NCBI RefSeq assembly: GCF_042676085.1
Contig: NZ_JBHTKH010000006.1
Coordinates: forward strand, 214,653 to 278,652
Origin: Terrabacter terrigena
Lineage (GTDB): Bacteria > Actinomycetota > Actinomycetes > Actinomycetales > Dermatophilaceae
Reading direction: 5' to 3'
DNA length: 64,000 nt
This document shows positions 45,141 through 53,345 of the stretch, in pieces. Under the pieces are notes generated by a model. That model saw only the letters and a program-made list of their open reading frames with translations, searched no databases and was not told the origin of the DNA. The translations under genes were made by a program, and so were the position numbers. Numbering within the stretch: position 1 is the first letter of the stretch; each line of letters opens with the position of its first letter.

Positions 45141-46493
45141 TCAGCGGTGCTGGGCGGTCCACGCCCCGGCCGCTGCCGCTTCGGCGACGAGGTCGGCCAC
45201 CTCGAGGTGGTCCTGTCGCACGAGTCCCGTGGTGATCCGGACGTGGCCGGCGGGACCCGTGATGGGCTCCACCGAGAAGGGTGACCCCGGCGTCACGGCG
45301 ATGCCGTGACTGGCCAGACGCAGCACCGCCGCTGCCTCGTCGCGCACCGGCACCCAGATGTTGAGCCCGTCGGAGCCGGGGACCGTGATGCCGTGCTCGG
45401 CGAGCCGGGTGACGACGAGCTCGCGGCGGCGCGCGTACTCCGCTCTGGCGGAAGCGATCTGACGTGCACACGTCTCGTCCCTCAGTAGCCCGGCGAGCAC
45501 TCGTTGGAGCAACCGGCTCGTCCACCCCTGGCCGAGGGCGCGCGAGTGGCGCACGGGTGCGAGCAGGCCGGCCGGGCCGCTCAGTGCCGCGATGCGCAGG
45601 TCGGGGCCGTGGGACTTGCTGAAGCTGCGGATGTGCAGCACCTGGTCGGGGATCCAGGCCCCCAGGCTGATCGGTGACGACGTCGAGATCGGCCCGCTGG
45701 AGTCGTCCTCGATGACGATGCAGTCGTGGCCCCTCAGCAGCGTGCCGAGACGGCGGGCCCGGGTCGGGGACATCGAGACACCGGTCGGGTTCTGACCGCG
45801 CGGCTGGATCACCATGGCGACCGGACGGCGGGGGAGCAGCGCCTCGACCCGGTCGAGGTCGACCCCGGTCTCGTCGAGCGGCACACCCACCACGTCGACG
45901 CCGCGGTCCTCCAGCAGGTCGAGCAGCGGCGGGAACCCGGGGTTCTCGACCAGCACCAGGTCGCCCGGCCGGAGCAGGGCGCGTGTCACGAGGTCGAGGG
46001 CGTCCATGGCGCCGTCGACGACGAGGAGCTCCTCTGCGGCGTACGGCCAGTCGCGCACCAGCTCGGCGCGCAGCTCGTCGAGCAGGGGGTCGTCCAGGTA
46101 GCTGCTCGGGGTGGCGGGGTCGTCGAGGCCGGCGAGCACCGTGTGCAGCGGCGGCAGCAGCAGTCCGTCGGGGATACCGGTCGAGAGGTCGAGGCTCACG
46201 GGGGAGTCGTGCCGCAGGGCCCTGCTGTAGCGCTCCCCGCCGCGCGTCGTGGGGGCGACCGTCGTGCCCCGCCGTCCGTCGGAGCGGATCGTGCCCGAGC
46301 GGGCGAGCAGCTGCCAGGCCGCGCTGACGGTGGTCGGCGACATCATCAGCTCCTCCGCGACCCGACGGATCGGCGGCAGCTGGTCGCCGGGCAGGAGCGT
46401 GGCATCGCGGATGGCTCGCGACACCGCCTGCGCCAGTCCTTTCGCCGTCGGCGCGTCGAGGCGCTCCTCGATGGCGGAGATCATGGCTCGCAT
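45141..46493 (-). CDS. MocR-type regulator (GntR HTH plus aminotransferase domain)
   Basis: A 450-residue PLP-dependent transcription factor. Residues about 15-80 are a GntR winged helix (LPPIRRVAEELMMSPTTVSAAWQLLARSG). Residues about 100-445 are a fold-type I aminotransferase domain with QPRGQNPTGVSMS, VIEDDSSG and the PLP lysine in SFSKSHGPDLRIA. MocR proteins sense PLP adducts of amino acids such as GABA, taurine or beta-alanine. The ATG at 46493 has TATGTT six bases upstream, leaderless. It is divergent from mmsA and probably activates mmsA and the aminotransferase. Confidence 0.92.
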   Translation of the reverse strand: MRAMISAIEERLDAPTAKGLAQAVSRAIRDATLLPGDQLPPIRRVAEELMMSPTTVSAAWQLLARSGTIRSDGRRGTTVAPTTRGGERYSRALRHDSPVSLDLSTGIPDGLLLPPLHTVLAGLDDPATPSSYLDDPLLDELRAELVRDWPYAAEELLVVDGAMDALDLVTRALLRPGDLVLVENPGFPPLLDLLEDRGVDVVGVPLDETGVDLDRVEALLPRRPVAMVIQPRGQNPTGVSMSPTRARRLGTLLRGHDCIVIEDDSSGPISTSSPISLGAWIPDQVLHIRSFSKSHGPDLRIAALSGPAGLLAPVRHSRALGQGWTSRLLQRVLAGLLRDETCARQIASARAEYARRRELVVTRLAEHGITVPGSDGLNIWVPVRDEAAAVLRLASHGIAVTPGSPFSVEPITGPAGHVRITTGLVRQDHLEVADLVAEAAAAGAWTAQHR

Positions 46494-46553
46494 GTTCGTA
46501 ACATAGCAATCAGCACTTTGTACGGGCTAATGCTGGAACGTAATGTTGCCCGC
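46494..46553. promoter_or_regulatory. divergent mocR-mmsA control region
   Basis: A 60-bp AT-richer region holding TATGTT (46500-46505, complement) for the regulator and TAATGT (46541-46546) for mmsA. Two direct repeats, TAATGCTG (46528-46535) and TAATGTTG (46541-46548), are spaced by 13 bases; direct repeats are typical of MocR sites. The second covers the mmsA -10. Confidence 0.5.
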
Positions 46554-48056
46554 ATGACGAGCCCCACCGTGACGACCATCGACCACTGGATCCAGGGCGC
46601 GCGGGTGCCCGGCACCTCCGGCCGCACCGCTCCCGTCCACGACCCCGCGACGGGCCGGCAGACCGGCGAGGTCGCGCTCGCCTCGGCTGCAGAGGTCGAT
46701 GCCGTGGTCAAGACGGCCGCCGCCGCGAGCCGTGACTGGCGCACGAGCTCGCTCTCGAAGCGAGCCGCGGTGCTCTTCGCCTTCCGCGAGCTGCTCCACG
46801 CGCACACCGACGAGCTGGCCGCGGTCGTGACCGCCGAGCACGGCAAGGTGCTCTCCGACGCCGTCGGTGAGATCGCACGCGGCCTTGAGAACGTCGAGTT
46901 CGCCACCGGGGTGCCCCAGCTGCTCAAGGGAGGCTTCTCCGAGCAGGCCGCCACCGGCGTCGACGTCTACAGCATCCGCCAGCCGCTCGGTGTCGTCGCC
47001 GGCATCACGCCGTTCAACTTCCCGGTCATGGTGCCGCTGTGGATGTGCGCCAACGCCATCGCGTGCGGCAACGCCTTCGTGCTCAAGCCGAGCGAGAAGG
47101 ACCCGTCGGCCTCGCTGTTCCTCGCCGAGCTGTGGAAGCGGGCGGGCCTGCCCGACGGCGTCTTCACCGTCGTCCACGGCGACAAGGAGGCCGTCGACGC
47201 GCTGCTCGACCACGACGACGTCGCGGCTGTCAGCTTCGTCGGGTCGACCCCGATCGCGAAGTACATCTACGAGCGCGGCACCGCCAACGGCAAGCGCGTC
47301 CAGGCCCTCGGCGGCGCGAAGAACCACGCCCTCGTGCTGCCCGACGCCGACATCGACATGGCGGCCGACGCGATCGTCTCGGCGGCCTACGGAGCGGCGG
47401 GCGAGCGGTGCATGGCCCTGTCCGTCGCCGTCGCGGTGGGTGGCGTCGGTGACGAGCTCGTGCGCGCCGTTTCCGACCGCCTGCCCGGGCTCACCGTCGG
47501 GCCCGGCGCCGTGGAGGGCACCGACATGGGCCCGCTCATCACCGCGGAGCACCGGGACAAGGTCGCCGGCTACGTCGCCGCGGGCGCTGCAGCCGGCGCC
47601 ACGGTGGTCGTCGACGGTCGCGACCAGGACGTGCCGGCCGACGGCTTCTTCCTCGGCATGACGCTGCTCGACGACGTGACGCCCGACATGACCGTCTACC
47701 GCGACGAGATCTTCGGCCCGGTGCTGTCCGTCGTCAGGGTCGACACCTACGAGGAGGGCTTGGCCCTCATCAACCGCAACCAGTACGCCAACGGCACCGC
47801 GATCTTCACGCGCGACGGTGGGGCGGCCCGCCGCTTCCAGAACGAGGTCGAGGTCGGCATGGTCGGCATCAACGTCCCGATCCCGGTGCCGGTCGCGTAC
47901 TACTCGTTCGGCGGCTGGAAGGACTCCCTGTTCGGCGACACCCACATGTACGGCCCGGAGGGGATCAGCTTCTACACGCGCGGCAAGGTCGTCACGCAGC
48001 GCTGGCCCGACCCGGCGACCTCGACGGTCGACCTCGGTTTCCCCCGCACCCGCTGA
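46554..48056 (+). CDS. mmsA: methylmalonate/malonate-semialdehyde dehydrogenase (CoA-acylating)
   Basis: A 500-residue aldehyde dehydrogenase of the MmsA type, which converts malonate or methylmalonate semialdehyde to acetyl- or propionyl-CoA with NAD+ and CoA. Family lines are GVVAGITPFNFPVMVPLWM, QALGGAKNHALVLPDAD, catalytic Cys in GAAGERCMALS, and DEIFGPVLSVVRV. The pairing with an omega-aminotransferase and a MocR regulator points to beta-alanine or 3-aminoisobutyrate catabolism. The ATG at 46554 has TAATGT seven bases upstream. Confidence 0.94.
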   Translation: MTSPTVTTIDHWIQGARVPGTSGRTAPVHDPATGRQTGEVALASAAEVDAVVKTAAAASRDWRTSSLSKRAAVLFAFRELLHAHTDELAAVVTAEHGKVLSDAVGEIARGLENVEFATGVPQLLKGGFSEQAATGVDVYSIRQPLGVVAGITPFNFPVMVPLWMCANAIACGNAFVLKPSEKDPSASLFLAELWKRAGLPDGVFTVVHGDKEAVDALLDHDDVAAVSFVGSTPIAKYIYERGTANGKRVQALGGAKNHALVLPDADIDMAADAIVSAAYGAAGERCMALSVAVAVGGVGDELVRAVSDRLPGLTVGPGAVEGTDMGPLITAEHRDKVAGYVAAGAAAGATVVVDGRDQDVPADGFFLGMTLLDDVTPDMTVYRDEIFGPVLSVVRVDTYEEGLALINRNQYANGTAIFTRDGGAARRFQNEVEVGMVGINVPIPVPVAYYSFGGWKDSLFGDTHMYGPEGISFYTRGKVVTQRWPDPATSTVDLGFPRTR

Positions 48057-48076
48057 CAGACAGGAGCAGCCCCACC

Positions 48077-49459
48077 ATGACCGACCTGGACCGCCGCACC
48101 GTCGTCAAGGACCTTCTCGACCAGATGGGCGAGGACGAGGTGCGTGCCCTCGACCGCGCCCACGTCTTCCATTCGTGGTCGGCGCAGGGCCTCATCGACC
48201 CCCTGCCGATCGCCCGCGCCGAGGGCTCGTACTTCTGGGACTACGCGGGCAAGCGTTACCTCGACTTCAGCAGCCAGCTCGTCAACGTCAACATCGGCTA
48301 CAACCACCCCAAGGTCGTGGCCGCGATCCAGGAGCAGGCCGGCCGGCTCGCGACGATCCAGCCGTCGTTCGCCAACGACGCCCGCAGCGAGGCCGCCCGC
48401 CTCATCACCGAGGTCGCGCCCGACGGCCTGTCGGCGGTGTTCTTCACCAACGGCGGCGCCGAGGCCAACGAGAACGCCCTGCGGATGGCGCGACTGCACA
48501 CCGGTCGCCACAAGGTGCTCGCGACCTACCGGAGCTACCACGGCGCGACGGCCGGCTCGATCACCATGACCGGTGACCCGCGCCGCTGGCCCTCCGAGCC
48601 CGGCTACCCCGGGGTGGTGCACTTCTGGGGCCCGTACACCTACCGCTCCGCGTTCCACGCCGAGAGCGACGAGCAGGAGCGTGACCGCGCGCTCCAGCAC
48701 CTCCGAGACACGGTCATGGTCGAGGGCGCGCACACCATCGCGGCGATCATCCTCGAGACCGTGGTCGGCACGAACGGCATCCTCGTGCCGCCCGACGGCT
48801 ACCTCCAGGGCGTTCGCGACCTGTGCGACGAGCACGGCATCATCCTCATCGCGGACGAGGTCATGGCCGGCTTCGGCCGCTGCGGCGAGTGGTTCGCCGT
48901 CGACCACTGGGGCGTGCGCCCCGACCTCATCACGTTCGCCAAGGGGGTCAACTCCGGTTACGTGCCGCTCGGCGGCGTGGTCATCTCCGACGAGATCCGT
49001 GCCACCTTCGACCAGCGGGCCTTTCCCGGGGGCCTCACCTACTCGGGGCACCCGCTGGCGTGCGCGTCGGCCGTCGCCTCGATCAACGCCTTCCGCGAGG
49101 AGGGCATCATCGAGAACGCCCGCAGGCTCGGCACCGACGTCATCGGCCCGCGACTGCGCGAGATCGCCGCGAAGCACCCCAGCGTGGGCGACGTGCGCGG
49201 TCTCGGCGTCTTCTGGGCCCTCGAGCTCGTCCGCGACCGCGAGACCCGCGAGCCGTTGGTGCCCTACAACGCCGGCGGCGAGGCGGCCGCACCGATGGCG
49301 GCCTTCGCGGCCGCCTGCAAGCAGCGAGGGCTGTGGCCGTTCACGCACTTCAACCGCACGCATGTCGTGCCGCCGTGCACAACCACCCCCGCCGAGGCCG
49401 AGGAGGGGCTCGCCGTGCTCGATGAGGCGCTCTCGGTCGCCGACGAGTTCACGGTCTGA
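48077..49459 (+). CDS. omega-amino acid (class III) aminotransferase
   Basis: A 460-residue PLP enzyme. It shows FFTNGGAEANENALRMAR (phosphate-binding region), YHGATAGSITMTGDPRRW, ILIADEVMAGFGR with the Asp that binds the pyridine nitrogen, and the PLP lysine in LITFAKGVNSGYVPLGG. It probably moves the amino group of beta-alanine, GABA or taurine to pyruvate or 2-oxoglutarate, feeding a semialdehyde to MmsA. It starts 20 bases after mmsA with CAGGAG as ribosome-binding site, so the two form an operon. Confidence 0.92.
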   Translation: MTDLDRRTVVKDLLDQMGEDEVRALDRAHVFHSWSAQGLIDPLPIARAEGSYFWDYAGKRYLDFSSQLVNVNIGYNHPKVVAAIQEQAGRLATIQPSFANDARSEAARLITEVAPDGLSAVFFTNGGAEANENALRMARLHTGRHKVLATYRSYHGATAGSITMTGDPRRWPSEPGYPGVVHFWGPYTYRSAFHAESDEQERDRALQHLRDTVMVEGAHTIAAIILETVVGTNGILVPPDGYLQGVRDLCDEHGIILIADEVMAGFGRCGEWFAVDHWGVRPDLITFAKGVNSGYVPLGGVVISDEIRATFDQRAFPGGLTYSGHPLACASAVASINAFREEGIIENARRLGTDVIGPRLREIAAKHPSVGDVRGLGVFWALELVRDRETREPLVPYNAGGEAAAPMAAFAAACKQRGLWPFTHFNRTHVVPPCTTTPAEAEEGLAVLDEALSVADEFTV

Positions 49460-49471
49460 CTCCCGGGGGGA

Positions 49472-49522
49472 GGCGTCTGCCGGCCGACGCGACCCGCGGG
49501 TGCGCGCCGGCCGGCAGACGCC
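49472..49522. terminator. long bidirectional terminator hairpin
   Basis: GGCGTCTGCCGGCCG (49472-49486) is the exact reverse complement of 49508-49522. Inside, a further CGCG/CGCG and an ACCCGCGGGT palindrome extend the stem. It lies between the convergent aminotransferase and nuclease genes. Confidence 0.7.
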
Positions 49523-49549
49523 AGCAGCCGCGCCGGGGGCGCCGGGAGG

Positions 49550-50389
49550 TCAGGCGTCGATGTCGACCAGGCCCGTCACGGCGGGGTCGACGGCGCGCTC
49601 GGCGGCGTCGACCGGGAGGGGCGGCGGGGTGCCACCCCAGGCCGGGCAGAGCGAACGGTGCTCGCACCAGTCGCACAGGCGGCTCGGGCTCGGGCGCCAG
49701 TCACCGGTGGTGGCTGCTCGCTCGATCGCGGTCCAGAGCGCCTTGACCTTGCGCTCGGTGCCGAGGAGGTCCTGCTCGTCGGGCTCGTAGGCGACGATCT
49801 CGCTGTTGCCGAGGTAGACGAGCTGCAGCCGCTTCGGGATGATGCCGCGCTGGCGCCAGAGGACGAGGGCGTAGAACTTCATCTGGAAGAGGGCCTTGGC
49901 CTCGAAGTGCTCCGACGGCGAGCGGCCCGTCTTGTAGTCGACGACGCGCATCGCGCCGCCGGGAGCCACGTCGAGTCGGTCGACGTAGCCACGCAGCACC
50001 AGACCGTCGATCTCGGTCTCGACGTAGAGCTCGCGCTCGGCGGGCTCGAGACGGGTGGGGTCCTCGAGGCCGAACCACGTCTGGAGCAGCGCCGTTGCGC
50101 CGGCGAACCACTCGTCGGTGCGACCCTGCTGCTCGGCCAGCAGCTCGAGCATCGCCGGCTCCTCCTCGGCGAGCCGCTGCCACTCCTGGGGCACCAGCTC
50201 GACGGCGGCGTCGATCGTGCGCTCGGCCGCCGGGAGGTCGAAGAGACGCTCGAGGACGGCATGGACGAGCGTGCCCCGGGCGGTCGCCTGGGTGGGCGGC
50301 GAGGGGAGCTTGTCGATGACCCGGAAGCGGTAGAGCATCGGGCACGACATGAAGTCGGAGGCCCGACTCGGGGACAGCGCTGAGACCAT
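49550..50389 (-). CDS. RecB-like PD-(D/E)XK nuclease
   Basis: A 279-residue stand-alone nuclease domain of the PDDEXK_1/Cas4-AddB-like type. It begins ALSPSRASDFMSCPMLYRF, has ARGTLVHAVLERLF, the active-site line MRVVDYKTGRSPSE (D and K), and ends with CDWCEHRSLCPAW. The early Cys plus the C-terminal C-x2-C-x5-C would hold a 4Fe-4S cluster. It is probably a DNA-repair exonuclease. The ATG at 50389 has TACAGT six bases upstream, overlapping a GTATGCCG motif copy. It is divergent from the site-2 protease gene. Confidence 0.92.
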   Translation of the reverse strand: MVSALSPSRASDFMSCPMLYRFRVIDKLPSPPTQATARGTLVHAVLERLFDLPAAERTIDAAVELVPQEWQRLAEEEPAMLELLAEQQGRTDEWFAGATALLQTWFGLEDPTRLEPAERELYVETEIDGLVLRGYVDRLDVAPGGAMRVVDYKTGRSPSEHFEAKALFQMKFYALVLWRQRGIIPKRLQLVYLGNSEIVAYEPDEQDLLGTERKVKALWTAIERAATTGDWRPSPSRLCDWCEHRSLCPAWGGTPPPLPVDAAERAVDPAVTGLVDIDA

Positions 50390-50493
50390 GGCCCGACTGT
50401 ATGCCGCAGGGGCGACAGGGCCGGGGCGCCACCCACAGGTGGGGCACCGGACCGGCACAGGGCGCGGCGGCGTACAGGCCATAGGGTTGGCCC

Positions 50494-51639
50494 ATGAGCA
50501 CACCCGCCCCACGGAGCCCCTCCCACGGGTGGCGGATCGGCAGCCTGGCCGGGACCCCGGTCTACCTCGGCCGCTCCTGGCCGCTGATCGCGGTGCTCGT
50601 CGTCGTGGTGTTCGGTCCCAACCTGGCCGGGGCAGACCGCGGTCCGACCTACGGCTACCTGCTCGCCGGCGGCTACGCCGTGCTGCTGCTCGTCTCCGTG
50701 CTCGTGCACGAGGCGGCCCACGCACTCGCAGCGCAGTGGCGCGGCCACCCGGTGAGCCGTATCGTCGCCGACGTCTGGGGCGGCCACACCGTCTACGACG
50801 CGACCCGCAGCTCGCCGGGCACGACCGCACTCGTGGCCGTCGTCGGACCGCTGTCGAACCTGCTCCTCGCCGCGCTCGTCTGGGGCGTCCGCGCCCTCAC
50901 GACCAACGAGACGGCCCTCACGCTCCTGGGCATCGTGGCCTTCGCGAACCTGCTCGTCGGCCTGTTCAACCTGCTGCCCGGGCTGCCGCTCGACGGGGGC
51001 CAGATCGTCAGCGCCCTCGTGTGGCGGGCGACCGGCAGCCGTGGCCGCGGTCTGGTGGCCGCCGGCTGGCTCGGCCGGGTCGTCGCGCTGCTCACCGTGG
51101 GCTGGTTCGCCGTGCGGCCCCTGCTCGAGGGGCGCGCTCCCGAGATCTTCGACATCGTCTGGCCGGTGGCCATCGCGTTCTTCCTGTGGCAAGGCGCCAC
51201 AGCGGCCGTCCGGGCCGGTCACATCCACGAGGTGACCTCGGGGCTCGCGACGGAGGTGCTCGAGCCGGTCGTGCTCGTCGCGGGCAGCACCAGCGTCTCC
51301 GACGTGGAGGGGGCCGTCTCGCAGGGCGTTCACGTGGCTGCGGCCGATTCCGCGGGGTGGCCGCTGGGGCTCGTGGACGCCGAGTCCGCGGTGCGTGTGC
51401 CCGCAGAGGCCCGGGGCCGCACCGCCGTCGCATCGGTCACGATCGCCCAGCCCGCTGCCTGGGTCATCGCCCTCGCCGGTGACGCCGCCCTGACCGACCT
51501 GATCCGCGTGATGAGCGAGCGTGACCTCTCGCAGGCCGTCGTCATCGACGAGGCCACGCGTGACGTGCGAGGGCTGGCGACGGCCGAGCGCATCAACGCG
51601 GTCGTGGGCGCCGAGCTCGGTCGCCGCGGCCGCCGCTGA
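50494..51639 (+). CDS. site-2 protease family (M50) with C-terminal CBS-like domain
   Basis: A 381-residue integral membrane metalloprotease. The zinc motif HEAAH (VSVLVHEAAHALAAQ) lies in the second or third helix, and the third ligand is in NLLPGLPLDGGQIV. About six hydrophobic segments are followed by a cytoplasmic region (residues about 245-375) that resembles a degenerate CBS pair (VRVPAEARGRTAVASV, LTDLIRVMSERDLSQAVVIDE). It probably cuts membrane proteins; the target is unknown. The ATG at 50494 has TAGGGT (50482-50487) six bases upstream. Its place beside trmI and the proteasome ATPase gene is common in actinobacteria. Confidence 0.92.
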   Translation: MSTPAPRSPSHGWRIGSLAGTPVYLGRSWPLIAVLVVVVFGPNLAGADRGPTYGYLLAGGYAVLLLVSVLVHEAAHALAAQWRGHPVSRIVADVWGGHTVYDATRSSPGTTALVAVVGPLSNLLLAALVWGVRALTTNETALTLLGIVAFANLLVGLFNLLPGLPLDGGQIVSALVWRATGSRGRGLVAAGWLGRVVALLTVGWFAVRPLLEGRAPEIFDIVWPVAIAFFLWQGATAAVRAGHIHEVTSGLATEVLEPVVLVAGSTSVSDVEGAVSQGVHVAAADSAGWPLGLVDAESAVRVPAEARGRTAVASVTIAQPAAWVIALAGDAALTDLIRVMSERDLSQAVVIDEATRDVRGLATAERINAVVGAELGRRGRR

Positions 51640-51767
51640 CCGGCTCCGTCCACACCCCCTTCGTCCGAGGGCCCATGGTCCACAGAGCGGAGCAGCGCGG
51701 TGGGCTGCGGCACCCCCGTCGGCGAGCGTGCTGCCATGGCCCGACGGTCGGGCCGGAGGGAGTGACC

Positions 51768-52196
51768 ATGCGCACGAGCAGGACGCCGACCGACACCGCC
51801 GGCAGGACCGCCGCCGAGACGCCGACCGACCCGCCGCCGGGCCGCAACGAGGTCGTCCTCGGCGGCAGGGTCGCCGCCCGCGCCGAGGAGCGTGAGCTGC
51901 CCAGCGGCGACCGCATCGTCACCCTGCGGGTGGTGGTGCCGCGCTCCGACCCGCCGCGCCGGCGAAAGGACACCGGCGAGACCCCGCGCCGGGCCACCGT
52001 CGACACCATCGACGTCGTGTGCTGGTCGGCCGCCACGCGTCGCACCGCCATGCGGCTCCGGGAGGGTGACCTCGCCGAGGTGGAGGGCTCCCTGCGTCGT
52101 CGGTTCTTCGGTGGCGTCGGGGGTCGGCAGAGCCGCTACGAGGTGGAGGCCAGCCTGCTCCGTCGCGTGTCCGGGGGGCGCTCCACGGGCACCTAG
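51768..52196 (+). CDS. single-stranded DNA-binding protein (SSB-like)
   Basis: A 142-residue protein with one OB-fold: NEVVLGGRVAARAEERELPSG, IVTLRVVVPRSD, VDTIDVVCWSAATRR, REGDLAEVEGSLRRRFF. The first 25 residues are polar and disordered. It lacks the acidic C-terminal tip of the main replicative SSB, so it is probably an accessory SSB, for example for recombination or stress. The ATG at 51768 has GGAGGGA upstream; a GTG two codons earlier is also possible. trmI starts 11 bases after its stop, with its own TAGACT element. Confidence 0.85.
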   Translation: MRTSRTPTDTAGRTAAETPTDPPPGRNEVVLGGRVAARAEERELPSGDRIVTLRVVVPRSDPPRRRKDTGETPRRATVDTIDVVCWSAATRRTAMRLREGDLAEVEGSLRRRFFGGVGGRQSRYEVEASLLRRVSGGRSTGT

Positions 52197-52207
52197 ACTG
52201 TGCTCCC

Positions 52208-53290
52208 ATGACCGACGCCGCGCAGTCCCTCGTCACCGGTGCAGCCCACAACCGCCGCGGCGTCTTCGAGGTGGGCGAGCGGGTGCAGCTGACCGACCCC
52301 AAGGGCCGTCTGCACACGATCACCCTCGAGCCCGGGCGCGAGTTCCACACGCACCGCGGCTTCCTGCGGCACGACGACCTCATCGGCTCGCCCGACGGCT
52401 CCGTCGTGACCAACACGGCAGGTGTCGAGTACCTCGCGCTCCGGCCGCTCCTCAGCGACTACGTCATGTCGATGCCGCGGGGCGCCGCGGTCGTCTACCC
52501 CAAGGACTCGGGGCAGATCGTCCAGATGGCCGACATCTTCCCCGGCGCGACGGTCGTCGAGGCCGGAGTCGGCAGCGGGGCGTTGTCCATGTCGCTGCTG
52601 CGGGCCATCGGCGAGAACGGTCGGCTGCTCTCGTTCGAGCGTCGAGAGGACTTCGCCGAGATCGCCCGGGGCAACGGCCGCGCCTTCTTCGGTGGGGACC
52701 ACCCGGCGTGGACGGTGACGGTCGGCGATCTCGTCGAGTCGCTCCCCTCCGTGACCGAGGCCGGCACGGTCGACCGCGTCGTGCTCGACATGCTCGCGCC
52801 GTGGGAGTGCCTCGACGCCGTGTCGGAGGCGTTGATCCCCGGCGGCGTGCTCATCTGCTACGTGGCGACCACCACCCAGCTGAGCCGGGTCGCCGAGGGC
52901 ATCCGGGCCCACGGCGGCTACACCGAGCCCTCCGCCTGGGAGTCGCTCGTACGGGGCTGGCACCTCGAGGGCCTCGCCGTGCGTCCCCAGCACCGCATGC
53001 ACGGCCACACCGGCTTCCTCATCACCACCCGTCGTCTCGCGCCGGGGGTCGACGCGCCCGAGCGCAAGCGGCGCCCGGCCAAGGGCGCCTACGGCGACAA
53101 CGGAACCGGGAACGACGCCACCGCTGCTGCGGCCGCCGGCGGGTCCGAACCGATCGCCGGCTCCACGGCCGCCACCGACGTCCCGGCCGACGCCTGGACC
53201 CCTGAGGCGCTCGGCGAACGGGTGAAGAGCGACAAGACGATCCGACGCCTCCGACGATCAGTGGCTGAAACGTCCGACGACTTGGGCTGA
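52208..53290 (+). CDS. trmI: tRNA (adenine-58-N1)-methyltransferase
   Basis: A 360-residue SAM-dependent enzyme that methylates A58 in the tRNA T-loop. After an N-terminal beta domain (RVQLTDPKGRLHTITLEPGR) comes the family motif AVVYPKDSGQIV and the SAM-binding VVEAGVGSGALSMSLLRA, then DRVVLDMLAPWECL. The last 80 residues are a poorly conserved Ala-rich tail. The ATG at 52208 has TAGACT (52194-52199) eight bases upstream. trmI directly before the proteasome ATPase is a widespread actinobacterial order. Confidence 0.94.
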   Translation: MTDAAQSLVTGAAHNRRGVFEVGERVQLTDPKGRLHTITLEPGREFHTHRGFLRHDDLIGSPDGSVVTNTAGVEYLALRPLLSDYVMSMPRGAAVVYPKDSGQIVQMADIFPGATVVEAGVGSGALSMSLLRAIGENGRLLSFERREDFAEIARGNGRAFFGGDHPAWTVTVGDLVESLPSVTEAGTVDRVVLDMLAPWECLDAVSEALIPGGVLICYVATTTQLSRVAEGIRAHGGYTEPSAWESLVRGWHLEGLAVRPQHRMHGHTGFLITTRRLAPGVDAPERKRRPAKGAYGDNGTGNDATAAAAAGGSEPIAGSTAATDVPADAWTPEALGERVKSDKTIRRLRRSVAETSDDLG

Positions 53291-53345
53291 CACGGGGTTA
53301 GGGTCGAATGGTCACTATGTGCGAGTGACGGATGAGGAGGCCGAG

